Shown: piece by piece, positions 1-11,038 of the stretch
Layout of the letters: every line of letters starts with the position of its first letter
Numbering within the stretch: position 1 is the stretch's first letter
NCBI GenBank assembly: GCA_023935145.1
Contig: CM043700.1
Location: forward strand, 24,460,001 to 24,524,000
Reading direction: 5' to 3'
Origin: Bretschneidera sinensis
Taxonomy: Eukaryota; Streptophyta; Magnoliopsida; Brassicales; Akaniaceae
Length of the DNA: 64,000 nucleotides
Program-made: the position numbers and the translations under genes
Notes under the pieces: model-generated
The model's database searches: none
What the model was told of the DNA's origin: nothing
What the model saw: only the letters and a program-made list of their open reading frames with translations

Positions 1-3
1 ATG

Positions 4-180
4 TGTTAGGAGTATGGGTATATAAGTAATTTAGCATGTTCTATATATATGTAAGACCAGCCCTGGGGTTGGATATCTAATTGTACACAATTTGACTTTA
101 CTGTCTATCTCTTCCTCCCTCTCTGCTTTGTCTCTCAACTCTCTCAATCCATCATCTAAACCTTAATTAACATTATAACA
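4..180 (+). repeat. 5' LTR of the TRIM element
   Basis: TG...CA-bounded repeat of 177 bases, closely matching 966-1159. It is followed at once by the primer-binding site, so it is the 5' LTR. Confidence 0.8.
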
Positions 181-965
181 TGGTATCAAAGCATCCTTCG
201 GACACTGCGTGAACTCTCAATCAAGTGTTGCCTTCTCTTTGTTGAGTTTTTGTTTTCTCCGGTCATCTATGTCTTTTTCGGCGTCTCTGTCTTATCCGGT
301 TCTCTTTGGTTAGTTGTCTTCTCTAGCGCTCTCTAGTTGTCTTCTTCGGCGATTTTTGATTGTCTTCTCCAGCATGTTTTACTTCTTTTCCGGCAAGATC
401 GCCTGATTCTAGCAGCCCCTCCATAATCGAAAACCACTGCTAGGTTCACGCCGCTCCGACAACCAAAACCCAATCTCCGACGCTCTATTTAGGCACCTGG
501 ATGTCGTCCAGTCTTCAACAACCCGTTTTCTGACCTGGATCCGTTTTGCATCTCTGCTTTGTGTTGTTTATTTGTGTGTTTCTGTTGAAGAAGATGAAGA
601 AGAAAAGAGAGAGAGTTATGTAACCCTAAATCTGACCCGGATCAATTGCTCCTTTTTCTTGTTTTGGTTGGATCTGACCAGGATTTGTTGTTCTCGTATG
701 GATCCAACCCATTGATTGTACCCATTCAAGTCAAAGTACAAAAAGTTCAAGTCTTGTCTCATCTAGTGTTTTTGGATCTTGTTGTTTTTAGGTAGTACCC
801 ACATGGTGACCTAACTGTTTGTCGTGGGTGTGGATCCCGACCTATTTCTTATGGGTTATTATAATTTTTGGGTTTAGATTTATTTGTTTCAAATTGATCA
901 AGCCTGTTTATTATGATGTGAGTTTATTTGTAACAAGTTGGAATATGCTCCAACTTAACGAGGAG

Positions 966-995
966 TGTTAGGAGTAAGAGTATATAAGTAATTTA

Positions 996-1033
<38 letters not shown>

Positions 1034-1159
1034 CCAGCCTTAGGGTTGGATATCTAATTTTACACAATTTGACTTTACTGTCTATGTCTATCTCTTCCTC
1101 CCTCTCTGCTTTATCTCTCAACTCTCTCAATCCATCCTCTAAACCCTAACATTATAACA
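966..1159 (+). repeat. 3' LTR of the TRIM element
   Basis: Second copy of the 4-180 repeat, 194 bases, with a TA microsatellite expansion near its start and a few substitutions. A purine-rich tract lies just upstream. Confidence 0.8.
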
Positions 1160-1189
1160 TGATTATACCTCCATGGTTTGTCACTTAAA

Positions 1190-2160
1190 TGAGAAACCCA
1201 ACTTGCTGCAACAGCAGAGTCAGTCTCAATAACTAGTGAGCATTTATCTTTCCATTTGAGACAAAAAAACACATTAAAGCCTCCTTTATCGCAACAAGCT
1301 CTGCCAGGTTGGAATCAGCCAATCCAGAATTTTTAGAAAACATAGCAAAACAATTTCCTCTACTATCTCTTAACACACCTCCAATACCAGCATCCCCGTT
1401 TACCATGAGCTGATCCATCCACATTAAATTTTAATACCAAATCATCGTCAGGTGGCTTCCCGTTCACCTCAATCCTACCTTTATTGCTGCCAACAGATTT
1501 ACAGATATTCGAAAAAATTATTGCAAACGAGCTTTCATCCACCAAGACACCCTTAAGTTTTATTAGTTCTACAATCTCTGTGACCACGAAATTCTTTGAT
1601 CTGAAAATTACTTCATTTCTACCAAGCCAAATATACCAAACTACTGCATACAGCAGCATCCTCCACACATCCCCGAAAACTAAACCAGGAGATAATTCAG
1701 GCCAATGAATCAATAAATCAGAAACTCTTCAAGGAATAGACCAACACATGTTCCAACAATTCAAAAAAGAGACCAGATTTTCCAAGTGCCATAACATCTC
1801 ATTTCTCAAATATAAATGATTCAGTCTCCAGATCCTCGTTACGCATTGGGCAAGTCAGATTTTCATCTGAGATGCACTGTCTACTATATAAAACCTCCCT
1901 TACCCCCAATTTGCCCAGAACTAATTGCCATAAGAACAACTCCAACTTGGGAGGACCAATACCACGCCAGACCTGACAGATTTCCCCATCAATTAGCCCC
2001 TCCCTACTGCCACAACAGCGGAAAGATCTGACAGAAAAATTACCTTTAATATCCCATTTCCATACCAACCTATCCTCCCTAAACTTACTAACAACCATCT
2101 GATTTAGAATCTCACAAAAATCCCTCCAATATATATCTTGAGAACCTTTTCCAGCATGTT
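1190..2160 (-). pseudogene. LINE 3' end: RT zinc-binding and RNase H domains
   Basis: On the minus strand, about 2098-1799 reads as the zinc-binding domain that follows LINE reverse transcriptase (zf-RVT type; stretches such as VWKWDIKGNFSVRSF and PPKLELFLWQLVLGKL). About 1713-1233 reads as a plant LINE RNase H domain, with FNVDGSA followed in another frame by GIGGVLRDSRG and an AELVAIKEAL helix. The two parts are in different frames and stops lie between them, so it is dead. Endonuclease and reverse transcriptase proper are absent, as usual for a 5'-truncated LINE. The small open frames on the opposite strand here are shadows. Confidence 0.8.
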
Positions 2161-2458
2161 TTACTTAGTTTCCAAATCATTTCTTAATGTTCTTTCTGTT
2201 TACAAATATTAAACGCAACCTTCTTATTTCTTTTTATCTTTTTTTCTTCCTATTTTTAGGCAAGCAAATTCATCTCTCCAAAATTGTCTCTAATCATCTC
2301 CAATATCTTCTCAAGTCAAATAATGCCCAATCCCAAGCGATTACTGATTAGTATTACTATATGATACCGGGAAAGACTGTAGCATAAAAATTGCACGAAA
2401 AATGATTAATTCAACAATAAATAACAGTGAACGAATATGCGTTTATGAAAACAATTAC

Positions 2459-2799
2459 CCGTAACGGATAGTAAACCGTTGATCTCAAACTCAAACATGA
2501 AGAGGGACTTGGTCAAATCCGATTCCCTAAAAGCCCAAGCGTTCTCCATCTCTGTACGCTTGACGATCTCTGATTCTATCTCTCTCGTTATCTGAATATT
2601 CGCCTCGATTTCCTCATTGACCTTCCTTAGTATTTTATTAACCAATTTCGAATTAGTGAGGAACCAAAAGAAAACCCTAAGCTTAGAGACAGAGTTTTAT
2701 AAGGAATTGTAGGATAATGTTTAGGAAGAGAACCGCACCTGATCGAGCATGTCCTTGAGAGAAGAGATTTGGCAAAGTATCGCCCCTGAATCGTCCATT
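2459..2799 (-). CDS. Conserved-looking plant protein, first two coding exons (partial)
   Basis: Minus strand. Exon 1 (2799-2740) starts with ATG and encodes MDDSGAILCQISSLKDMLDQ, followed by a GT donor. Exon 2 (2621-2459) continues in frame after an AG acceptor with VNEEIEANIQITREIESEIV and ends near ISVT-like residues at a GT donor (GGGTAAT in minus reading). The peptide is acidic, helical and probably coiled-coil. I recognise the style of a conserved plant protein but cannot name a function. No further exons were found before the LINE remnant at about 2160, so the gene may be truncated, or its later exons may lie beyond the left edge. An E2F-like box lies just upstream of the start. Confidence 0.6.
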
Positions 2800-2836
2800 C
2801 TCTCTCTCAGTCTCACCCTCCACTTTGCTCTTCTGA

Positions 2837-2845
2837 TTTCCCGCG
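2837..2845. promoter_or_regulatory. E2F-like element upstream of the minus-strand gene
   Basis: TTTCCCGCG matches the plant E2F consensus TTTSSCGC. It lies about 40 bases upstream of the start codon at 2799 on the minus strand, a normal place for a cell-cycle (S-phase) control element. The functional role is inferred from motif and position only. Confidence 0.45.
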
Positions 2846-2849
2846 TTTA

Positions 2850-3467
2850 TCTGGTGAGGCAGATTTCAACTTTTAAAGGGTTCTAAAACCGTTAATTTTA
2901 TAGAAATCGTTTCAACAGTAATGTTATCTGACTCGCGTCTTTATCCTAACTTAAATTTATTACTGTTCTCAATTTATTTTTTTATTAAAATTTAAGTTTA
3001 ACATTATTATTGATTTAAGTCTTTACTGCATTTAAGGTTATGTAAATTGAATTAATTAGCCACGTCAAATCTTAGGTGGTAAAAAAGACAGTCTAATATA
3101 TCGCGTAATATACTTTATTTCGTTATCGACCACAGTTTTTTTTCCCTTAAATTGAAAATTACAATTTTTTATCACCATTTGCAATCCCAAACACAAATTT
3201 TTTTTCTTAATTTAACATGAATAATTGTATCTTAAAAAAACTCAAAAATAGAATCAAGATTAGGTTTTCATTCATGGCTTGTGCTAAGCTTCAATTTATT
3301 TTTATTTAAAATTATAGTTTTGATCACATGTTTATTCTAATGGGTTTGATCACATGTTTGTTCTAACTTATTTACTAATGATATTTAGAACAATTATTTT
3401 CTTTACTCTGACAAGTGCCTTTTTGATGCCCAAGACCTTAGACGATGTTCATATTTGGATTTTGTGG
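2850..3467. other. AT-rich intergenic stretch
   Basis: Very AT-rich sequence between the minus-strand gene and the plus-strand LINE. No coding, RNA or repeat structure was recognised. The first part presumably contains the upstream promoter of the minus-strand gene. Confidence 0.4.
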
Positions 3468-3533
3468 AGTAAAGATATTAATGTTGCACAGTAAAGATAT
3501 TAATGTTGCACAGTAAAGATATTAATGTTGCAC
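3468..3533. repeat. 22-bp tandem repeat, three copies
   Basis: Three consecutive, apparently identical 22-base units containing AAAGATATTAATGTTGCAC lie at the left end of the LINE remnant. Confidence 0.8.
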
Positions 3534-4362
3534 TCTATCGCTGTTTCTCTCCATCCATTTCGGTGTGGATTGATATAGAGTCACATAATATTTTTTCTTG
3601 GATAGTAATAGGAGATTTCAATGTTGTTTCTTGTGCCCAAGAAAAGGCGAGTGGAGGTCAACTGGATTTATCTATGGTAGCAGATTTTAATGATTTTACT
3701 CAACAGACTTGGCTTTTTTTTTTTTTTTTTTGATAACGAACCATTACGACCGCCCCCACAATCTTTGCTCTAGGACCCTGTGGAAGATGTAAATCATAGG
3801 ATGTGCAGCGCAGTGGCAGGACTCGAACCCGAGACCTCACGGGAAAACCGTCATTTCGAAGGCCAAACTTACCACTGCACCATATGCCCTGGGGGCAACA
3901 GACTTGGCTTTTTCATCCGGGATGTAGTGGTGATATTTATACTTGGTGTTAGGGACGGGAAACTGGGACTCGAATATGGCAACGTCTGGATCGAGTTCTT
4001 GTGAATGGTATTTTTGTAGCCCAATTTCCTCCCATATTTGTTCATCATTTATTAAGGGTATTCTCTAATCAGTGTCCATTAGTAATTTCTTCTGTTATCA
4101 ATACTCCAATCTCATTTTTTTCAAGTTTACTGAGTTTAAATAACAGATTTATCACTCTGATTTCTTGAGCTTTGTTTAGTCTAAATGACAGATTTTGGTT
4201 CGGGGACCTCCAATGGTTGTTCTTCATCAAAAGTTGAAGTCCCTTAGAAAGGAATTAAAGAATTGGAACTGGAAAATATTTGGTGATGTCAACAAGAAAG
4301 TCGTTATGGCGCTTGATGATGTAATCATAAGGATAGATTATGAGCTCGGTTTATAATGTTAC
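3534..4362 (+). pseudogene. LINE endonuclease region (left half of a split LINE)
   Basis: Plus-strand frames encode the endonuclease/exonuclease/phosphatase domain of a plant LINE: WIVIGDFNVVSCAQEKASGG at about 3600-3655 holds the conserved GDFN motif. After a SINE insertion the reading resumes (ideal LINE text such as a LDRVLVNG-like stretch, broken into frames) to about 4345, with KSLRKELKNWNWKIFGDVNK near 4235-4300. It stops abruptly at the Copia-1 LTR and continues at 39847. Frameshifts and stops show it is inactive. Confidence 0.8.
3719..3895 (-). mobile_element. tRNA-derived SINE inserted in the LINE
   Basis: Read on the minus strand, the element begins near GGGCATATGGTGCAGTGG and carries a perfect internal RNA polymerase III B box, GGTTCGAGTCC, with an A-box-like GTGCAGTGGTAAG upstream. 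It ends in a long A tract (the T run at 3714-3732 on the plus strand). It is bounded by an exact 18-bp target-site duplication, CAACAGACTTGGCTTTTT, at 3701-3718 and 3896-3913. These features define a retroposed tRNA-type SINE. Confidence 0.88.
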
Positions 4363-4568
4363 TGAAGAGACTTAAAATAGAAATTAGGTTTATGTTTACC
4401 GACTAAATAATGTTGCAATAGTAGAAGCTCATATTTATTGGGTTTGTACATCAAAGTGTCCTAATAGGACTAGGATACATCGGAGTATCCTAATAGGATT
4501 ACGGTTTCCTATTTACAATAGACTAGAATTTCCTAATATAATTTACATTTCGAATATATACATTTACA
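4363..4568 (-). repeat. Copia-1 3' LTR
   Basis: 206-bp repeat matching 39636-39841. It lies next to the RNase H end of pol, so it is the 3' LTR of this minus-strand element. Confidence 0.9.
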
Positions 4569-4575
4569 CGTCCTC

Positions 4576-6060
4576 TCAATCCGAATGGGGTGAAACCACA
4601 TAGAAATTGGTTTTATGTTGAAGAAATCGAGGGGATATCAATCCTTTTATGAAGATATCTGCAAACTGTGCATCAGTAGGAATATACCGGATCTGAACAT
4701 CTTCTTGGGCTACTTTTTCACGAACAACATTAAAATCTATCTCAATATGCTTGGTACGAGCATGGAATACTGGATTAGCAGCAAGATAAGTGGCACCAAT
4801 GTTATCACAGTACACTCGAATTGGACGAGTTAAGGACACATGTAAGTCATAGAGAAGTTATCGAATCCAGTAGGTCTTAGTTACAGCATAGGCAAGGGAT
4901 CGATATTCAGATTTAATACTGGAACGAGACACAGTGGGTTGTTTCTTTGCTTTCCAAGAAATAAGATTTGGTCCAAAGAAGACAGCATAACATGTGGTGG
5001 ATCGACGACTGTCAGGGCAGCCGACCTAGGCGACATCTGCATAACATGAAAGAGAAAAATCCTTTGCAAAAGCAAGAAGCAACCCATGATTAGTAGTACC
5101 ACATCGAAAAATGCATTTAACAAGTTCAAAATGAGCTATGCGGAGAGCATGCAAAAACTGACTAGCTAAATTAACAACATATGCAATATCAGGTTGGGTC
5201 ATGGTTAAGTACTAAAGACTGCCAACCATACTCCTAAATTCAGAGGGATCTGCTAGTAGTTCACCCTCTTGTTGTGAAGGTGTTGTTTCGGAAGGTAGAG
5301 GAGTTTTAACTGGTTTGGCCGAAGACATAGAAAATTTAAGTAAAAGGTCTTTGGTGTATTTAGTTTGAGAGAGAAACAAACCAGTGGGACGACGAACAAC
5401 TTCGATTCTTAGGAAATAATGAATATCGCCAAGATCCTTCAAAGCAAATTGGTTAGATAAAATGTGAATAAAACGAAAAAGAATATTGGAATTATTACCG
5501 GTGAGAATAATATCATCATCATACAATAGTAAAATAAGAAGATGCTGAGATGATGCAAGAACAAACATGGAAGTGTTAGCCCGACTGCAAGAAAAACCAA
5601 GAGAAAGAAGAAAATAACTGAAGTGATGAAACTAAGCCCTAGGAGCTTGTTTCAGACCATAGATAGCTTTGAGTAATTTCCAAACATGAATGGGACGAAG
5701 GGTATTAATAAAACCAGGAGGTTGTTTCATGTATACAACTTCATTAAGAAAACCATGAAGAAAGACATTCTTAACATCTAGTTGTCTAATCACCCGCGAA
5801 TGAGAAATGGCTAAGGATAAAACAGTGTGTATAGTAGTAGGTTTAACAACATGACTAAAAGTTTCATGATAGTCAATAACTGGTTGTTGGTGGAATCCTT
5901 GAGCGATCAACCTCATTTGTAGCACTCCGCATACCCATTAGTCCGATATTTAATCTTGTAAATCCACTTACACCCAACTAAATTTTTCATTGGATCATAT
6001 AGAACCAGATCCCAAGTGTGGTTAGTTAAAAGAGCATTAAATTCGTCAGACATAGTATAA
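4576..6060 (-). pseudogene. Copia-1 reverse transcriptase and RNase H
   Basis: Minus-strand frames cover a copia RT: a start near NHTWDLVLYDP (about 6030), then RQLDVKNVFLHGFLNEVVYM and KAIYGLKQAPRA (5925-5632), then the catalytic region reading LLYDDDIILTG (about 5530; YVDD is usual) and QTKYTKDLLLKF. RNase H follows at about 5215-4576 with [13 protein letters not shown] and FHARTKHIEIDFNVVREKV stretches. Stops and frame changes occur at about 5630, 5570, 5210 and 4860. The replaced first residues of the YVDD box and the stops make it inactive. Confidence 0.88.
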
Positions 6061-7190
6061 CGCCACTTGGGATCTTTATTTGCCTGAGAATAACAAGTTA
6101 GTTCGATGGTTTGGGCAGTAGTGGAAAGTGAGAGTAGTTGTTTGAGTTTACGAATACCTATTTTAGCATGAGTGATCATAGGGTGACAAAGGGCAGGGAT
6201 GAATGGTTGAGGAATAGTAGGGGTAGAAAGAGCGTCTGGTTTAGGAGGGGAAAGGACAATGGGATTGAAAGAAGCTGAGGATGATGCTGAGGAGTCAAGG
6301 AAAGGAGATGGTAAGGAAAGAGACAGTGGTTGGGTGGATTGGTTAACAAGAGAAGAAATGGGGTCCATAGGGGTAGAGGCTGAAGCTGGAGACCGCGAGG
6401 CAATAAGAATCAGTGGTAGGGAAGGAGGACTAGGAACATGAGTGATTTGAGACATAGGTGGGGAGTGAGAAGCTTGATGTAGGGGTTCGACAATAATAAG
6501 TACAAGTGGAGGAGTGGGATAGTTATTAGCTGTAGTGGAGGGGACTGGTGTAACGAGAGTAGGATAGGGAAAAGATAGTTCACGAAAAACAACGTGACGA
6601 CTGGTATAAACATGACTAGTGGTGGGATCTAGACATCTATCCTTTGTAATTTTGAGCATAGCCGAGGAAGACACATTGTTTTGATCTAGGTGCGAGCTTG
6701 TGGAGAGCATTAGCAGTGAGATTAGGGTAGCAAGCACACCAAAAGACACAAAAAGTAGAGTAATCAGGAGTTTTAGAAAACAATTTTGTATAAGGAGCTT
6801 GATTTTGTAAAATAGGTGTAGGTAGATGAGTTATGATGTAAGGTACAATATATGTAGCATCAACCCAAAAAGACTCAGGAAGAGATGAGTGAATTAAGAA
6901 GATGTGTGCCACTTCACTAATGTGTCTATGCTTACGCTCAGCAAAACCATTTTGTTGAGGGGTATCTGGACAAGACATTCGAAAAGCAATACCATGGTGA
7001 GCAAATAATTGTTTGAAAGGCATTTGATCAAATTCTTTACCACTATTACTTTGAAAAATTTTATATTTTGGCAGAAAACTAATTTTCAACAAAAGCTTTA
7101 AAAAGTATAAAAGTGTTGAAAGACTTCAGATTTTTTACGCATAGGAAAAATCCAAGAGCAACGAGAAAAATCATCCATAAAAATAACATA
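6061..7190 (-). pseudogene. Copia-1 integrase core (C-terminal part) and IN-RT linker
   Basis: About 7190-6637 on the minus strand is integrase core: VIFMDDFSRCSWIF at the right end, then SNSGKEFDQM and TPQQNGFAERKHRHISEVAH, which includes the conserved catalytic Glu region. A Ser/Pro/Thr-rich linker (about 6620-6180) leads into RT. The integrase is cut at 7195 by Copia-2; its N-terminal zinc-binding half is at about 37368-37600. A frame change lies near 6640-6750. Confidence 0.85.
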
Positions 7191-7195
7191 ATATC

Positions 7196-8256
7196 TGTAA
7201 ACCGAGGTTCAAACCTGAGAGGGGGTTGAATTGGGTTTTAACAACTTTTGCTAATTAACTTTCAAGTTTTTAAACAGTTAAATACACAAAGCACACAATC
7301 AAATAATATGCTTGAAAATAAATGAGTTAAGGAAGAGAATATGCAAACTCCATTTATAGTGGTTCAGCAATATCGGATTCCTTTCGACCCTACGTCCACT
7401 CTCTTCAAGGAACCTCCTTGAAATAATCCACTAAAACTTTAGTAGTACAACTTCACGGGTGTTGCACAAACCTTACAATAATCTCTTTCTCACAGAAGTT
7501 ACAACCGAAATGTTTAATCCTAAACACTCTAAGAGTTACACCAATTCTTTCCCTTTACAATAAATTGGATTGGTTATAAAGTAAATGGTAGAGGGATATC
7601 AATGAATGCTTTTTAAAACTGAATAATATCTCTCTTTCAATAACAAGCTTGAACAATGGCTTAAAATAAATTTTTCAAAACTTTTGAGAATTAATGAGTT
7701 ATATGATGAATTGAATGTGCTATCTTCCTTATTTAAATGCTCATTGAAGAAGGTTTATATAGCTGTGAATCAATATGGTCGTTTGACATTGATTTGGTAG
7801 GTTTGGGGCATTAAATACTCAAGTCCCGCGTCTTAAACGGTCATATCTTTTAATTACCAGTTGATTGGGTCCTTGTACCAATCGACTAGGTCAAATGAAA
7901 AATCTTCACTTTTAGGCGTAGGGAGAGTACCAGTCGACTGGAAACTTATTGTCCCATATCCCAGTCGACTAGAATGTTGACCCAATCGACTGGGTTGTCC
8001 TTCAACCCAGTTTTCATGAGTGTTTTGTAAATTGATCCATATATCAAGCTAAGTAATTGAATTTAGAGATTTAAATACTGATTCAATTACCTTAGTGCCT
8101 ATTCTAGATCTTTTGTCTTCTTTTGGTGTCTGAACGTGTTGAGTTCTTGCATCTTGTTTCTGAACTGAATGTTTTTATGGCTTAAACACTTAAATAAAAC
8201 TGTTAGTTCAATTAGAGTGGTGTTTTGTCATTATTAAAATTAAATAAGGGTTAACA
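7196..8256 (-). repeat. Copia-2 3' LTR
   Basis: 1,061-bp repeat matching 36258-37331. It contains several copies of the palindrome-like CCAGTCGACTGG family between about 7856 and 8012. The purine tract at 8257-8270 (minus strand) marks this as the 3' LTR. Confidence 0.9.
7856..8012. repeat. Palindromic CAGTCGACTG motif cluster in the Copia-2 3' LTR
   Basis: Five or so copies or near-copies of the self-complementary CCAGTCGACTGG, some decayed to CCAATCGACTAGG. The same cluster occurs in the other LTR (about 36917-37025) and upstream of the accessory ORF (about 12837-13112). Confidence 0.8.
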
Positions 8257-8429
8257 ATCTCCCCATTTTTTATGATGACAAAACTAAAGAGAGAAAATAG
8301 TTTTAAAAACTAAGTGTTGAGTTTTTGAAAAAATTTGGACAAAGTTTCCTCTGTTTTTCCGATAAAACCAACCTATAAGCATTTCAAATGCAGTTCATAT
8401 ACAATTATATCAAACCCAACCAAGCAATG

Positions 8430-10662
8430 TGTAATACCCATATTCGTAAAGTAAGGGTAAAGAAGTAATTTAATAAATATGACATTAAATTAAAATAATA
8501 TTTTTCGCAAAGGATTTAGTATTGAATAAAATAATTCTTTTGAAAAAAATGGACGCGTAGGGGCGTAGTTACAAAGAAATAAAAAGAAAGAAAAAGAAAA
8601 TAATAATAATTATTATATTTTCTATAAAAAAAAACAAAACAAAACCGAACATGCAGGACAGAAGGAAAAATAATAATTAATTAATTAATTATATTTTTTT
8701 TAAAAAAAAACAAAGGACAAAAACGTGGCAACAGGTGGCAACCTGCTGCCAAGTTAAATTTGAGGGTTTTTGCATGTTATACAAGTGTGTTGGGTAGTAA
8801 AAACGTGGCAGCTTGGAAATGGGGTGGGGGAAACAGTTGCAAAAAAATGTGGTATATATATTAGGTAATTGTAAATACACTTACTGATTTTGTATAAGTT
8901 TTCTTTCAAATTATTTTATTTCTTAAAACATTTGGGGACCCAAAGAAATGTCGAAATGGCAAAATTTTGAAGGGATTTACTGTGGAATTTCATAGAGAAT
9001 CACGAGACACTATCAGAAAAATAAAAGGTAATAATATAGTATTTATTTTTGAAATTTTAGCATTCGTGAAATTTCTCCAAATTCAAAGTGGGAATTTTCA
9101 AAGGGTGTGGTTTATAACGAATTGAAGAATAAATTAGAAATTTAATATAAATATGATGTCAGGTGTTGACAATCAACAATAGAGAGAAATTTTTTAGAGG
9201 AATGGGAAAGGCAAGAAGGTGATCCACAGGTAGCTATAAGGGCTACGTGGTGAGTTGGATTTACTTTAAGTAATCTAAATAAAAAAATAAAAAATCTAGT
9301 GATAATATTAAAATAAATTATTAGTTTATGTTTTGATGATAGATAAAGATTTGGTTGATAGATATGATATAAATATTGGACACGTAGAAAAATTATTATG
9401 TGAGAAGAAATATTATTAGAATAATGAGTTGATTTAATAATGATGGTGATAAATAAATTCTTGATGAGCTATGGTTGAAGTTTTTATACGAATTATAAGA
9501 AGATGAAATTTAGTGGATCTTGACAAGCTTTGATGGATGATTTTGATGTGATTTTGGATGAAATTTAGTGGATCTTGACAAGCTTTAATGGATAATTTGA
9601 TGTGATTTGGGATGAGAGGAATTTTGTGAACTTTTTTATATAATTTAAGAAAAATCAAGATAGTCAATTTAAATATTTGAATTCATGTTGTTGTTATATT
9701 ACTCTTCATGTGCATCTTTCATATCATTGTTCATATGCATATGCATTAAATAAAAGAACCGAAAGAACCGGAAAGGGGCTGGTCTAATTGAAAAACCGTG
9801 ATAGTCAGTATATGCTGGTAATAAAAGGGATACCGTAACAGCTGGTATATGCTGGAAATAAATTCGTGACAACCGGGATAAGCAGTAAAGAAAAGAACCA
9901 GGAGGGGGTCAATCTAAGATAATAAAAACATGTCGACATGTGGGAAGACATTCCCATAATAATAATTCATGCATTGCATCTGTTTAATTATTGTTTGCAT
10001 CATTGAAATGTTGATGTGTGGTATGTTATTATGAAATTGTTTATAGATGAATTGGTCTCACTGAGAGAGACGGTTATGGTGAGAAAGAAACATAGAATGA
10101 TAAGAACCATCTAAATGGTGGACTTTATGATGTGAACCTCATTACGAGATAATTACGAGATAATTGATGGTCTTAAGGTGAACCAATGAATGAGAAGAAG
10201 AGATTGATAGAGAATGAATCTTAAGACATATGTAGTGATAGTAGAAAGTTATCATCAAGTTATGTGAATTATAAATGATTAAATATAAAAGGGCTATTAC
10301 GCAAACTGAGTACTTTTAGTAACTTTAATTCACTGAGCTTGTGAAGCTCACCCCTCATTGTACAATACTTTCAGGTAGCAGACAGGAAAAATAGTTTGAT
10401 GAATTGAAATTTAAAAGAAATCATTTTCTGTAAGCCACGTACGTGTCAATATCCTCAGACAAACGAGAAAATGACTTTTAAAATTTTTATTGAAAACATT
10501 TATGCATTTTGCGTTGTATATTATGTTTAAGTTAATATCAAAATGATATAAAAGAATTTTTGTTAGTATTATTTTTTACTATTGCATATATGTGTCATGC
10601 TGGGATTTTTCGAATGTGATGATATCGTCTCGGGGGTGGCCAACCCGGGATGGGTCGTTACA
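8430..10662. mobile_element. Solo LTR of the gypsy family seen at 14187-23402
   Basis: A 2,233-bp TGTAATACCC...GTCGTTACA segment matches the LTRs at 14187-16841 and 20694-23402, but no internal region is attached. The 5-bp target duplication CAATG is exact at 8425-8429 and 10663-10667, so it arose by LTR-LTR recombination after insertion in the 3' region of Copia-2. It is more diverged and lacks part of the tandem repeats seen in the other copies. Confidence 0.9.
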
Positions 10663-10667
10663 CAATG

Positions 10668-11038
10668 CAAGATTATATTACATTTTTTAACATGTTCGGA
10701 GCACTGCTCCCCTTAAATTTATACTTTATTCTAAGTTTTCATATAGTTTCTCTTTTTACATTGATTTTTCTCATTTTTCCCCATCGTTTTGACAACAACA
10801 GAAAGGGGGTGTAAACTTGAAAAATAAGAAAAATAAACACCATGGTCATGAAAAAAAGGCAAAAACAAACTTGTGTTCAAAAGCCAGGCATGATTCAGAG
10901 TTAGGAAGACTTCCCAAAAAGAATCAGAAGTTTACATATGAGTGTTACAAGTTAAAGAGCCCTTTGTGTGCTCCCGATATAACTCAAAATCATCTCAAAG
11001 TGTGCGGAGGTTGTGATGCATATGATCGACAGAAGAGC
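10668..11038 (-). other. Copia-2 3' region downstream of the accessory ORF
   Basis: Minus-strand continuation of the accessory ORF region toward the 3' LTR. It includes a C-rich tract whose complement is purine-rich (AGAAAGGGGG at about 10799-10808 on the plus strand). No domain was recognised and stops are frequent. Confidence 0.4.

Larger units (their letters stand above)
4..1159 (+). mobile_element. TRIM-like miniature LTR retrotransposon
   Basis: Two direct repeats (4-180 and 966-1159) begin TGTTAGGAG and end ATTATAACA, so they have the TG...CA ends of LTRs. Directly after the left copy, at 181, is TGGTATCAAAGC, a tRNA-Met-type primer-binding site one base different from the common copia form. 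A short purine tract (ACGAGGAG) precedes the right copy. The internal 785 bases hold no retroelement protein. Total length about 1.16 kb with LTRs under 200 bp fits terminal-repeat retrotransposons in miniature, which need proteins from other elements to move. The right LTR is longer because of an expanded TA run (about 998-1027). A target-site duplication cannot be confirmed because only three bases lie to the left. Confidence 0.8.

Noticed and set aside
3719..3895. A tRNA gene, because of the A- and B-box-like sequence
   Set aside because: No cloverleaf acceptor pairing, and it has an A tract and target duplication, so it is a SINE.
5913..6749. 278-codon open frame as an independent gene
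   Set aside because: Its right part is the integrase end and its left part the RT start of Copia-1; the Ser/Pro-rich middle is the normal linker.
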